Source of the DNA: Chrysomallon squamiferum
Taxonomy: Eukaryota; Mollusca; Gastropoda; Neomphalida; Peltospiridae
Assembly: GCA_012295275.1 (NCBI GenBank)
Contig: CM022674.1
Span: 12,149,864 to 12,211,863, forward strand
Direction of reading: 5' to 3'
Length of the DNA: 62,000 nucleotides
The notes below the pieces were generated by a model. That model had not been told where the DNA came from. It saw nothing but the letters and a program-made list of their open reading frames with translations, and ran no database searches. The position numbers were made by a program, and so were the translations under genes. Below, piece after piece: positions 47,812 through 61,500 of the stretch. Numbering within the stretch: the first letter of the stretch is position 1; each line of letters starts with the position of its first letter.

Positions 47812-50800
47812 TTTTGACAGATCCTGTCTGTTACCATGCATTCGCTTAGCTGCAAGTTCACCATAACCGCTTTTACCAAAAACTAATTAAATATTTTCGA
47901 AATGTCATCTCTGGCTGGCCATTAGATCGTCACTTTTGCAAATTATCCATTATTGGTTCTCTTTCGATTGATTTCATAGATAACGAATGCAATTTCCTTT
48001 CAACTTTTAGGGGAAAAAAACGTTTGTTTTCATTCTTTTTTCTTCTTAGTTTATGGAGAATGGACTGAATGGACAGAACAACGTGGTGAGTGTAATAACA
48101 CGTGTGGTGTTGGCACGGCTGTTGTATCGACAACTCGAACATGTAAAAACTTCCACAGACAGGAAATAAATTAAAATTGTGCGTGGGAAATTCAAACGAA
48201 ACAAAATATGAATACTGCAACACAGAAACAGAATATTGTAAACGTAAGTAATAATTAGCAAAGATTAGTTAGCGATGAACCACACAAGTTAGAATAAAGC
48301 AGAGTAAATGTACCTACATCACATACAAAAGAATAACATGTAGAAAAACGTTTCACTATTAAAGGAAACAGTAAAAATACGACTGTCACACATGCTGATT
48401 CTGTAGGATGCAATAATACCTATTCACGTAGCTATATTATATAGAGAGTAACAAGGCAAAGTAATTGTTTTATATAAAGTAGCTTCATTATGTTAACAGA
48501 AATAACGGAATGTAGATGTTGCGTTAGTATAGAAACATTATTAACACACAATAAAGCTACTATAAACTGTGTAAACAACAACCAATTGTAAACGTACAAT
48601 TATTGTGTTTCAGTAAAAACTGAGTTGTGCAATGCAATGTACGCTTCGAACTTAGACAAATGTATTAATAGTACTGGTCACACCAAAGAATCAATCGACT
48701 TTATGCTATCGCGTGGCCAAGCAGGCTCTATTCCTCACACAGAATCTATTGTGACTTTGAGAAAGATGTACTGCACGTAAGCATATTGTCGGGTACTTCC
48801 ACCTACGTTTGTGTGTATGTGTGTATGTGTGTTTCTAAATACGCACTGGTCAATACGTGAGGCATTCGTGCGTCTCTGTGTATGTATGTATATTTGTACG
48901 TAGTTCAGACTGGATGTATGTGTGTATATCACAATATATGTATCTACATGAACAACATGGTTACATATCTATGTACGCATATATGTATATCTATGTATCT
49001 ACTTACACAGTATGTCTTTGTTAGTTTATTAATGTATATGTACGCATTGATGTATGTATGTATTCATTTGTGTATGTTGTTATCTTGATAAAGATGTGTA
49101 TTCATAAATATGTGTATTTTTTATTTCGTGTCCAAACCTATAATTTTGGTAGAAAAGCTATGATCAATTTATCATCAAACTGCATTAGACGTGCTGGTGA
49201 AGTTATAGAAAATGATGACGAATGTAAACGTTTTATCGGAGATAAAATCAAGAAGGATGTCGAAAATAAGTTATCTGAATATAAATTGGCATGCTTTGCT
49301 GGTAAGTATATAACTGTTACAATTTATTATAAAAATACATATTAAAATTAAGATAGCTCATTGAGACGAAATTAAACGATCACAAATGTTATTTACTCAT
49401 TGTTTTTGTAATTAGTTTATAAGACCTAACAAACGATAAAAGATAATCATATAGTAACTGAAGAATGGATGATTAAAACAGAGCAGAATTGAACTGTCTT
49501 AAAATTCGGGGTGTTTACACAATATCGGGATTAGGAATGTTATTTTCAAACATGAGTTGCCTGTAACCATCTTGTTAGCATCAGCACATCAATGGTCAGT
49601 GTTAATCACTGTGGTTGAAACGAACACGGTAACTTTGTGTACATTTGTCTCTGACAATGTCTTTAGTTTTTCGTGTGATTTACAGTTTTATGCTAGTGCT
49701 GCTACTATTCACTTAGCTAGTCCTATTACCAACAATTCTTCATACAGGAAAATAAAATAAAGATGTTACCAGTGTCCTTACCACTTACCATTTTTACAGT
49801 ATTAGGATTTTTGATTTCGTTACTAATGAATGCATGTTGTATTCAACGGTTAAAAAAAAAATGTGTTTCAGTTATTTATCTTTTCTTTTTCTTCAAAGTT
49901 TATGGTGAATGGTCTGAATGGACACAACAACGTGGTGAGTGTAATAACACGTGTGGCGTTGGCATCGCTGTTGTATCGACAACTCGAACATGCGAGATAC
50001 TTCCACAGACGGGAAGAAAACTAAAGCTGTGTGTTGGAAATTCAAACGAAACAAAATATGAATCCTGTAACACAGAAACAGAAGTCTGTAAACGTAAGTA
50101 ACAAACAGCAACGACTAACCACACACCACAAAAGAGTAGAATAAAGAAGGTACATGTACCTACATCACATAAAGAGAAAAGATTCGTTTATTGAAAGAAA
50201 CAGTAAAAATACGATGGTAACACGTGCTGAGTGTGTAGGACGCAGTGATGCCTAATCATATCACAATATTATATAAAGAAGAATAACATGCAGTAAGCAT
50301 TCAGTTAGTATCTGCAACCACTGAATAAAGTGCCATTTTTATATTAACAGAAAACGGAATGCAAACGTTGCGTTTTTTATACAAACACCAAGGAATAATA
50401 AACTTACTATAAATGTGTATCAACAGCCAATTCCAATCGTACGTTATTCTGTTTCAGTTAAAACACAGCTCTGTAATGCACTGTACCTTTCGAGCGTAGC
50501 TAAATGTATTAATAGTACTGGACACACCAACGAAACAATTACCTTTTTGCTATCTCGTGGACAGGCAGGGTCTATTCCTAAAGAAGAATCTGTTCTAACA
50601 TTCAGAACAAAGTACTGCACGTAAGTATATGTCTGGGTGTTTTAATCCAGGTGCGTATACATCTGTGTTGTTTTTGTTTTTTACATGCCGTTAAGTATGT
50701 CTAATATTCAGCTCCTAAAACAACTTTTAAAAGATGTTGTATAACTCATGCTTCCTACGAAGCACGGCGCTTTTTGTCTTTCGTCATTTTTGCATGCATT

Positions 50801-53800
50801 TATTTTTGTGGGAAACCTAGCACTGGTATTCTTGTATGTGTATATATGTATTTATGTATGTTTGCAAGGATGTGTGTATGTGCGTGCGTGCGTGTATGCA
50901 TATATGTATGCATGCAAGTATCTAAAAATATCTGTATTAATGTTTATTGGTATTTATATAAATATATACATACTTATGTATGTATCTTTTTATATAAGTG
51001 TTTGTATTAATGCATAAGTCCTTGTTCTGAGTGTATGCTACTCGTTCACACTTGTTTTATTTTTACTTTTTGGTGTTTTTTTTTTTTTATTTTTTTTTTT
51101 TTTTTATTTATTATTTTTTTTTTTTTGTAGAAAAGCGAAGGTCAGTTCAATATCTAGCTGTTTTGGACATGCTCTTGATACTTTAGACAATACCAAACAC
51201 TGTAATGTTTACGTCGGAGATAAACTCGAGAAAGATGTCGAAAATAAGTTATCTGAATATAAACTGGCATGCTTTGCTGGTAAGTAAATAAGTGTAACAC
51301 TTTCTTGTGTAAATGAATATTAAAATTACAATAGTTCGCTGAGATGAAAACATTCGATCACAAAAGTTTCTTACCTGTAGATTACTTAGTTGAAAAGACC
51401 TGATAGTATATATGTTAAACATTTCGTGACTAGTTCACTAGGTTAGCTTTTTCTTTGTTTGTATTACAAGTTTTATTAATGGTTTTATTTCAGTTTTCTC
51501 TTCATCTGTCCTTGCTTTCACAGTCCAGCAACAGTTTCTATCAAAATTCTTCATGACACAAACTGAAATAAATATTTCCGCAATGGCCTCTCTGGCTGGC
51601 TGTTAGATCATTCTAATTCTGCGTTTTACGCTCACCGATTTTGCCGCTTTTCGGGTTTCTTTCGTTCTTGTTTTCATTTTTATTATATATCTCTCTCTGC
51701 ATGTTGTATTCAATGTTTCAAAAAAACATGTTTTCAATTCTTCATTTCGTTTTGTGTTTTTTTCTTTCAAAGTATATGGTGAATGGACCGAATGGACAGA
51801 ACAACGTGGTGAGTGTAATAACACGTGTGGCGTTGGCACCGCTGTTGTATCGACAACTCGAACCTGTAAGAAACTTCCACAGACGGGAAGAACACTAAAA
51901 CTATGCGTGGGAAATTCAAACGAAACAAGACATGAATCCTGTAACACAGAAACAGAATCTTGTAAACGTAAGTAATAATTAGCAAAGATTAGTTAACCAC
52001 AAACTACAGACAGTAGAATAAAGAAGATAAATGTATCTACATCAAATAAAAAGGAGTAAAATGTAGAAAAAATGTCTGTTATACATGATGATTATATCGG
52101 AATGAAGAATGCGTATTTACGTCAGAACATTATATATACAAGAATGAAGCAGATTGTATGCATTTAAATCAAATAAAGAAGAATAAGATGTAGACAAAAT
52201 TTTTGTTGTAAAAAGAAACTGCAAAAATATATATGCTGATAGTTTAGGAAGTAATAATACCTATTCACGATATAATATTATACACACAAGAATAAGGCAA
52301 AGTAAAGATATTGTATAAATAAGCATAACACTCAGTAAAGATTCCATTGTCATTTGAAAGTTAATTCCACAGAATATGTTAACAGAAATAACGGATTGCA
52401 AACGTAGCAATAACACACAACAAACTACGTAACTTCGAACAAATACACTGACATGACTACGCAGCAGAAGAGGAATGACATAGAGTTAATTCCAGACTAA
52501 ATTAACAACATCATTGTAACACGAATAACGGAATGCAAACGTACCATTAATATACAAACAATAACATACAAAAACCTACCATGACAACCAATTGTAATCG
52601 TATCATTATAAATTTCAGTTAAAATTGAATGGTGCAATGCAATGTACGCTTCCAACGTTACCAACTGTATTAATAATCTTGGCCATACCAAAGAATCGAT
52701 GGCCTTTATGCTATCTCGTGGGCAAGCAGGGTATATTCCGCAAGAACACTCTATTCTAACTTTCAGACAAAAATACTGCACGTAAGTCTATTTCTGGGTA
52801 CTTCAACTAGCGTGTGTATGTATCTGTGCTTATAAGTATTCAACTATCTATGCATGTACGTGCATGTAGGCGCGTGCTTTTGTCTGTATCTATATATTTT
52901 CGGAGAGATCTACCACTGCATACACGTCTATATACGTATGTATCACTGAGGTATGTAGATATTTTTTATGTTTGTTGGAATCTACGTAAATTTGAACATA
53001 CTTATGTATGTACATTTTTATATAAAACTGTGCATGTTAATATATTTCTGTCTGTGTTGTTGTTCTGAGCAACGTTTGGTATGAATAAATATATTGTTCT
53101 TACATAACCAAACCTGAGTTGTAATTTTTGTAGAAAAGCTAAGATCAATTTATCTTCAAACTGTTTTCGAGATGCTGGAGATTCCATAGAAAATGATGAC
53201 GAATGTAAACGTTTTATCAGAGATAAAATCAAGAAAGATGTCGAAAATAAATTATCTGAATATAAATTGGCATGCTTTGGTGGTAAGTAAATAACTTAAT
53301 AATCTATTATGTAAAAAATATTAAAACTAAAATAGCTCGTTGAGATGAAGTCATAATATATTCGCTCGAAATTTCGAATATTCGAATAATTTCTGTTTCG
53401 TATTTCTTTTTCAAGTTTTTTTTGTTCTTCTTTCTTTCTTTTTTTTTTTTATTTTTATGTTAGGTTTATTTTATTTTTTCACACAATAATTCTGAGTACC
53501 AAAAATATCTCAGTAGCATCAATCGCTACGGCATTGCTGTTATTTTACTGAAACAAAAACTTATCATCATATATACATTTTACAAACTTCCAGTGATACT
53601 GGTAGTTTGTTTTTATGTATTTTCCGTTATTGATTCTCATTCAATCCATTCGACTCTATTACGGCTTTTACAAAAAACTGTTCACGAGAAAGTCTGAAAT
53701 GTGTTATTTCGCAGTATCCTCTCCATCTGCCTCTTAGCTCATTCAGGATCCGGATTCTGCACTCATGACATTTTGCACTTTTTCTTTCTTTGTTGTTGTT

Positions 53801-56800
53801 TTTTACCTTCGTTAGTTTCGGATAAAAAAAAAAAGTGTTTTCAATTCTCTATATTATTTTTTATTTAAAGGCTACGGTGAATGGACTGAATGGACAGAAC
53901 AACGTGGTGAGTGTAATAACACATGTGGTGTTGGTACTGCTGTTGTATCGACAACTCGAACATGTAACAAACTTCCACAGACTGGAAGACAACTAAAACT
54001 ATGTGTGGGAAATTCCAACGAAACAAAATATGAATCCTGTAACACAGAAACGGAATCTTGTAAATGTAAGTAATAATTAGCGAAGATTATTTAGCCACAC
54101 ATCAGAGAATGGGAGAATAAAGCAGAATAAATGTACCCATATCACATAAAGAGGAGTAACATCTACAAAACTATTTTCATTACTGAAAGCAACAGCATTA
54201 TTATAAAGTGGAATAAAAACCAGCAAATATTCGTCGTTAGCTGAAAGTTAATTTCACAGATTAAAGTATCATAATTATTACAACAGGAATAAAGGAATGC
54301 AAACGTAGCATTATTTTACAAATAACAATATCGCACAATAAACGTACCATAACAACCAATTGTAATCGTACCACTATTACTTTTCAGTTAAAACTGAGTT
54401 GTGCAGTGCAGTGTATGCTTCGAAGTTAGACAAATGTATTAATAGTACTGGCCACACCAAAGAATCAATTGAGTTTCTTGTATCTAGCGGCCTGGCAGGG
54501 TCTATTCCTAAAGAAGAATCTGTTCTAACATTCAAAGAAAAGTACTGCACGTTAGTATAATTCCGAGTATTTCAACCTAAGTCTGTGTTTTTTATGTGCA
54601 TAGTTACGTATTTATTTGTGTGCATTTGTATGTATTCCTCTGGTTATGTATATATGTTTGTATTTCTGTATATATACTGGTATTTACATAAAACTGCACA
54701 TACTTGTGCATGTCGTTTTCATATTTTCTTTTTTGTTTTTTTTCTTCGTTTGCTTTTTGTTTGTATTTTTGTTTTTCTTTTTTTCTTTCCATTTTGTTGT
54801 TATTTGTTCTGTTTGCTTTTCTTTTTGTGGGGTTTGTTGTTTGTAGTTTGTTTTGTTTTTGTTGTTTTTTGTATGAACGTGCATGTGTTATATGCTTCGT
54901 ATTTTAATTTCTTTAGGGAAGCTAAGATCAATTCATCATCAAACTGTTTTCGACTTGCTGTTGAAGCTATAGAAAATAATGAGGAATGTAAACGTTTCAT
55001 CGGAGATAAAATCAAGAAAGGACGTCGAAAATAAAATATCTGAGTATAAATTGGCATGCACTGCTGGTAAGTAAATAACTGTTAAATTTTATTACACGAA
55101 TGAAACTGACACGTCTTGCTCAGCTTTCTGACCCGATGTTTTCAAATCAAGAAAAAACGAAATTTATTTTGTTTTGTTGTTGTTATTCCTGTTTTCTTAT
55201 TTTTTTTCGTGCAGCGGATTAAACTAGAGCATAACAATGGTATGTTGTGGCATTGTATTAGAACTTTGTCACTCAAGTTCATGTCTTATTCATTTTCTAT
55301 TGTTTTATTTATACTGAGTGTCTTCGACTATTTCTCCAGAATGGTACTATCATTTCAGAAACAAGACAGATAACTCAGTGTATTATAACACAATAATTGC
55401 TCGTCTCGATTCAGTTTGATCATATATCGCTCTTCATTTTGTTTTTGTCCTTGACTTTGTTATGGCCTGTTATTGAATGCAAGTTGTACTGAATATTTAA
55501 TTTTTTAATATTAATTTTTTTTTTTTTTTTTTTCCAAGTTCATCTCGAGTGGACTGAATGGACAAAACAACGCGGTAATTGTAATAGCACGTGTGGAGCT
55601 GGTGTCATTGCTGTGTCCAAAACCAGAACGTGCGAAATATTTCTGCAGACGGGAAAGAGAGAAAAGCTGTGCGTGGGAAAGTCAAACGAAACAGAATATG
55701 AATACTGTTACACATCAACAGAATACTGCAAATGTAAGTAATAATTAGAAAAAATTAATAGTCGCATTCAAGTAGTACAAATATTCATACATCACATAAA
55801 CAGACATAACACATTGAAACTATTAGTTATTAAAGGGAAGAAGAATAACTCCATGCACAAACATACTGCTTTAGCACTGATTCATGCAGCTACTTAATTT
55901 AAACAGCCACTAGACAGATTAAATGAATTATAACGATATCAACAGGAATAAAAGATTATATGAATTATAATTATTTAAACTAACAACAGGCCTTCCATTA
56001 TTTATTTTCATTATGTTAATAAGCCTGATTGGTGCGGTGAAATAAAATAAATAGTAGCCCTTCCATTACCTTTCAGCTAAGCCTGATTGGTGCGGTGAAA
56101 TATACGCTTCGAACTTAGCCAACTGTATTAATGGCATAGGCCATTCCACAGAATCAATGGCCTTCATATTATCTCGTGGCCAAAATGGATCTATTCCAGA
56201 AGGAGAATCTATTCTAACGTTCAGACAAAAGTATTGCACGTAAGTACATTTCCAGATACTTCCACCTAGGTGTTTCTTGACATGTATGTCTATATCCCTC
56301 TGTATGCATGTATCTGCATAAATACAAACGTCATATATATATATATAACCTATAATTTACTAAAGCATTAAACTTTAATATACATAATAGCTATATACTA
56401 AATGATATAATAATGTATGAACCCTATACTGACATAAAAACCATGTAAACAAATGTAAACACTATATGCAAAGAAAAATGTACAGTAGGAAAATTTAGGC
56501 TAGGTTGGTTAATTTAGGATGGTTATGAGTACAAATGGAAACTTACTCTTGCCTTGATAGAAAGTAGGTTGAGAAAGGGTTTTAAACTGGGGACTCAGAA
56601 TTACTTAAAAGGTAAGGTTTCAAGTGGGAAATGGAGATAAGTTCAAATGTAGTGATCTGGAAAACTGATGTCAGTGAAATTGATGGTCAGCAATATTATA
56701 TCAAAAGTCTAATTTTTGTAGGGAAGCTAAGATCAATTTAGCATCAAACTGTTTCCAAACAGCTGGGGAGGATAAAAAAAAGGATGTGTGTAAACGTTTT

Positions 56801-57108
56801 ACAGCCGAAAAAATCAGGAAAGATGTCGAAAAGAAATTATCGGAATACAGATTGGCATGTTTAGCTGGTAAGTAATATCTGTTACAGTTTACTGTATAAA
56901 TCACGTATTGATTTTGTTCATAGCTGAAGACACCAAAGAAACGTAATCAACAGCTAAATATAAGATAATTACCTTGTAAGAAAAGGAATGCCGTTTAAAA
57001 CGGAATAGATTCGAAGAAACGCTAAGTTCACAGCATCAGGGTGATGATGAACATGAATAACTTTCTTTATCTACATAAAATTATACAGCTTTTGTATGTC
57101 GTTAAAAA

Positions 57109-57141
<33 letters not shown>

Positions 57142-58490
57142 TAAATTCAACTTGGGACATTTTTTATTAGCTTTTCAATAAATAAAACTGATCTAATTAA
57201 AAATATTAAATTCTTTAGGCACTGGATCGAACACTACATGCAACAAAATATTGTTATTCAACCCCCGTAATCTTTATATCATCAGCCTTATATTTGATAC
57301 ATTTCTAGTAATTCGTTCATCAGATATCATTTATTTTCCTTCGACATTGTAACCTAGTTGCTTTTTACATTAAATGAATTTGTTTCCGTTTCCCGTGACC
57401 TTGTGTTGAAGCATTCACTTAGCTATTCCAACACCTTAATTAACAGCAGTTGCCAAAATAAAGATAACCGCTACCTTCTTTTCGACTTGCACTCATTTAT
57501 ACTAATTCTATCCGTAATCAACTTTTTTAAGCGAAATTTCTAAATGCATTTGCAAAAAAATAGATTTTTTTCTTCAAAGTTTATGGTGAATGGACTGAAT
57601 GGACAGAACGTCGTGGTGAGTGTAATGACACATGTGGTCTTGGGACCTGTCTTGTATCGAAAACTCGGACGTGTAAGAAACTTCCACAGACTGGAAGACA
57701 ACTAAAACTATGTGTTGGAAATTCAAACGAATCAAAATATGACACCTGTAAGACAGAAACAGAATCTTGTAAACGTAAGTAATAATGAGCCAAAAAAAGC
57801 CATTGAAATTAGAATAAAGCGAAGATTAGTCAGTCACACACCATAACAAGTAGAATAAAGCAGAGTAAATGTTCCGGTATCATATAAAGAGGAATAAAAT
57901 GTAGAAATGCTTTTGTTATTAAAGGAAAAAGGATAATAAATCCCAAACACAATCGTTGAATGTGCAGGGAGCAATAACTATTGATGTAGTTACGTTATAC
58001 ACATAGAAAGAGAAGGAAGACGAAATGCAGTAAATGTTAACAGGAGTAAAGGAATGCAAACGTAACATTTTTATGTAAACCGCAATAACATACAATAAAC
58101 CTACCGTAGCAGCCGATAGTAAACCACCATTATTATGTTTCAGTCAAAATTGAGACGTGCAATGCAATGTACGCTTCGCACTTAGCCAAATGTATTACTA
58201 GTACTGGCCATACCAAAGAATCGATGGACTTTATGCTATCTCGTGGACAGGCAGGGTCTATTCCTAAAGACGAATCTGTTCTAACATTCAGAACAAAGTA
58301 CTGCACGTAAGTATATTTCCAGCTTCTTCTTACTGCTGCTTATTGCTTGTGGTGTATGTAGGTATCAGTGGCTGTCAGTTTATACGTCCGTCTCTGATTT
58401 CATTTGGGATATCTGTGTGAACGTACCTGCTTATTCGCAAACATGTACGTGGACCTATATATATTTTGTATCTAATTATTCAAATACGTC

Positions 58491-58568
<78 letters not shown>

Positions 58569-61500
58569 CAGTTTGTGTGTATATGCATAGTTTCTCAAGT
58601 TTATATCGGTTTATAGGAGTGCATGTGCTTTAAAATCTGTGTCTGTATTGTTTTTCTGAACATACCTCTATGAGTCAATCTATTTTATTTTAATTTTGTA
58701 GAAATTCTAAGATTAGTCTAATAACAGCGTGTTTCCGGGATGCTGGCGATGCTATGGAAAAAACTGATGTATGTAAACGTCTTGTTGGAGATAAAAGCAA
58801 GAAAGATGTTGAAAATAAATTATCGGAATATAAATTGGCATGTTTTGCTGGTAAGCAAATAACTGTAACAATTTTATTACATCAGTACATTTTGAAACTA
58901 AAATACCGGATAGTTTCACAAGATAGGGGTCATGAGGAACATGCAATAGCTCTCTTCTTGTGTGTGTATGTTTTGTGTGTGTGTTTGGATGGGTATGGGT
59001 GTGAGTGTGTGTGTCTGTGAATCCAGTCATTCGCGTAATGTTTAAATAAATCAGCCATTTCGCGAACTTCCTGAGACTACCAGGACTACGAAATGACTGA
59101 ACATCATGGCCAGCCATTATCCAAAATGACTAAAGTGATTCAAGTTTTATTGTTGACACTTGCTTACAGGTTCTTGGTCTTAAATACTGATAAACACACC
59201 GTATCCAAACTGATTACGACAGGATTACTTTTAGTACTCTTAGTACAAACCTGTGATTGCAGCATCCTGTAACTTTCATCTCTGTAAAACTTAACGTTTC
59301 TGGGGTTTACTCACAAAATTCTTCTTTCTTTCTTTTTCTTTTTCCTTTTTTTTTTTTTTTTTTTCTTATTCTTCTTTGGTCTTTGTACTTAGTGCATCAT
59401 GTCAGAGTTCTTTTAAGAGTAAATTCAAGATGTGGGTTGGATAATTAATATTTGCTTTTGGTCCCTTAAAAAATTTGTTCATTTTACACATTAATTGAAC
59501 GTCCTCTCTTCAAAATATTCCTGTTTTATAGTCATCATGCACATTTCAAGTAGCTCGTTCATTACATTTTATCTGTTCCTTTAACATATCATAGGTTTTT
59601 CATATTTATTTTCTACGTAATGAGTTAATTTCCGTGATTTTTTTTTTTTTTTTGATTTTTTTGATTTTTTAATCACCATTCCCAAATCTCCTTTAACACC
59701 ATTATTATAACTGCCATTATCAAAATTTTCTTCATAACTAAATATTAACATAAAGACATTTCCAACTTTCTCTCCGGCAGCCTCTTAGCTCATTCTGATA
59801 CCGCTTTCTGTACTTATCTCTTGTATGGTATATCGGGTTTCCTTGACTTCATCAGTAATGAATGCATATTGTATTCAATGTTTCCAAAAAAAATTGCTTT
59901 AAAGTCTTCCTTTTTTTTTTAATTTTTTTTTTTTTCTTTAAAGAATATGGTGAATGGACTGAATGGACAAAACAACGTGGTAAGTGTAATAATACATGTG
60001 GCGTTGGCACCGCTGTTATATCGACAACTCGAACATGCAACAAACTTCCACAGACAGGAAGGAAATTAAAACTCTGCCTGGGAGAATCAAACGAAACAAA
60101 ATATGAATCCTGTAACACTGAAACAGAATCTTGTAAACGTAAGTAACAATTAACTAACACAAACTAATTAAATCACAAACCGTAGAAATTAGAGTAAAGA
60201 AGTACACGCAGCTGTATCACATAACGAGGAATAACAGGTAAAAACAAAACTGTGTTAATTAGAGGAAACAAGAATAATACCACTGACACAGATGCTGATT
60301 ATGCAGGGAGCGATAATACCTATTCTAAAAAAGCAACATTATACAGACAGGAAAAATACGCTGTAATAATACCGTCGTTGTTTAGAAATTAATTTCACAG
60401 AATAAAGTACTACTGTTATGTTAATGTGAGTAAAAGAATGCAAATGTAGCATTATTACGTAAACTGCAGTAATACTGAATTAACATACGACAACTGTGTA
60501 AACAACAACCAATAGTAACCGTACAGTTATTGTGTTTCAGTTGAAATCAATGTGTGCAAAGCAGCATACACCAATAACTTTGCCAAATGTATTCCTAGTA
60601 CTGGCCACACCAAAGAATCGATGGCCTTTGTGCTATCTAGTGGTCAAGCAGGTTCCATTCCGAAAGGAGAATCTGTTCTATCTTTCAGAAAAAAGTACTG
60701 CACGTAAGTTTATTGCCGGTTCCTTTCACCTACGTATGTACATGTACACCTCTACATGCCTCTCCATATACGCATTTGTGCATGTTTGTGTGCGTATCTA
60801 CGTTTTCACAAATGTATCTACATGTCACATTATTCAACGTGTATGTGCATATATCAGAGTGTTTACATCTGTATTTGTTTACATCTGTATTTGTTGTATG
60901 AATCTGTTTTATGTTTCTTGTTCCCTCGGCAAACTGTATTCTAATTTTTGTAGAAAAACTAAGATCAATTTAACATCAAACTGCTTCCGACGAGCTACTG
61001 ATGCTATAGACAGAACCGATGTATGCAAAAGTCTTATCGGAGATACAATCAAGAAAGATGTGAACAACAAATTATTTGAATATGAACTGAAATGTTTTGC
61101 TGGTAAGTTAATAACTGTAACAATACTGAAATTAAAATAACTAATTGAGATGAAGCTATTTTATAAGAAATGTTTCATAGAACCGTACAAACGTACAACA
61201 GCCGGTGAATATGAGATATTCTCATTCTAAGTAAAGAATAGACGGTTATAACAGAGTAGAACTGAAACGTTATACAACTCACTTTGTTTCACAGGTGCGG
61301 CATGTCGAGGAACGTGATAAAAGTATATCTACTGTGTTATGTGTCGTTAAAACTGTAAATTCAACATATAGGCGGGACGATTCGTTTTTTCTTCTTAACA
61401 AATGAAATTCATCTGCTTACACAAATTAGTGCTTTTAGCACCAGAATCGAAGATTCATTATTACTGCAAAATAATTCTGTTCTACTGCACCAGAAATATT

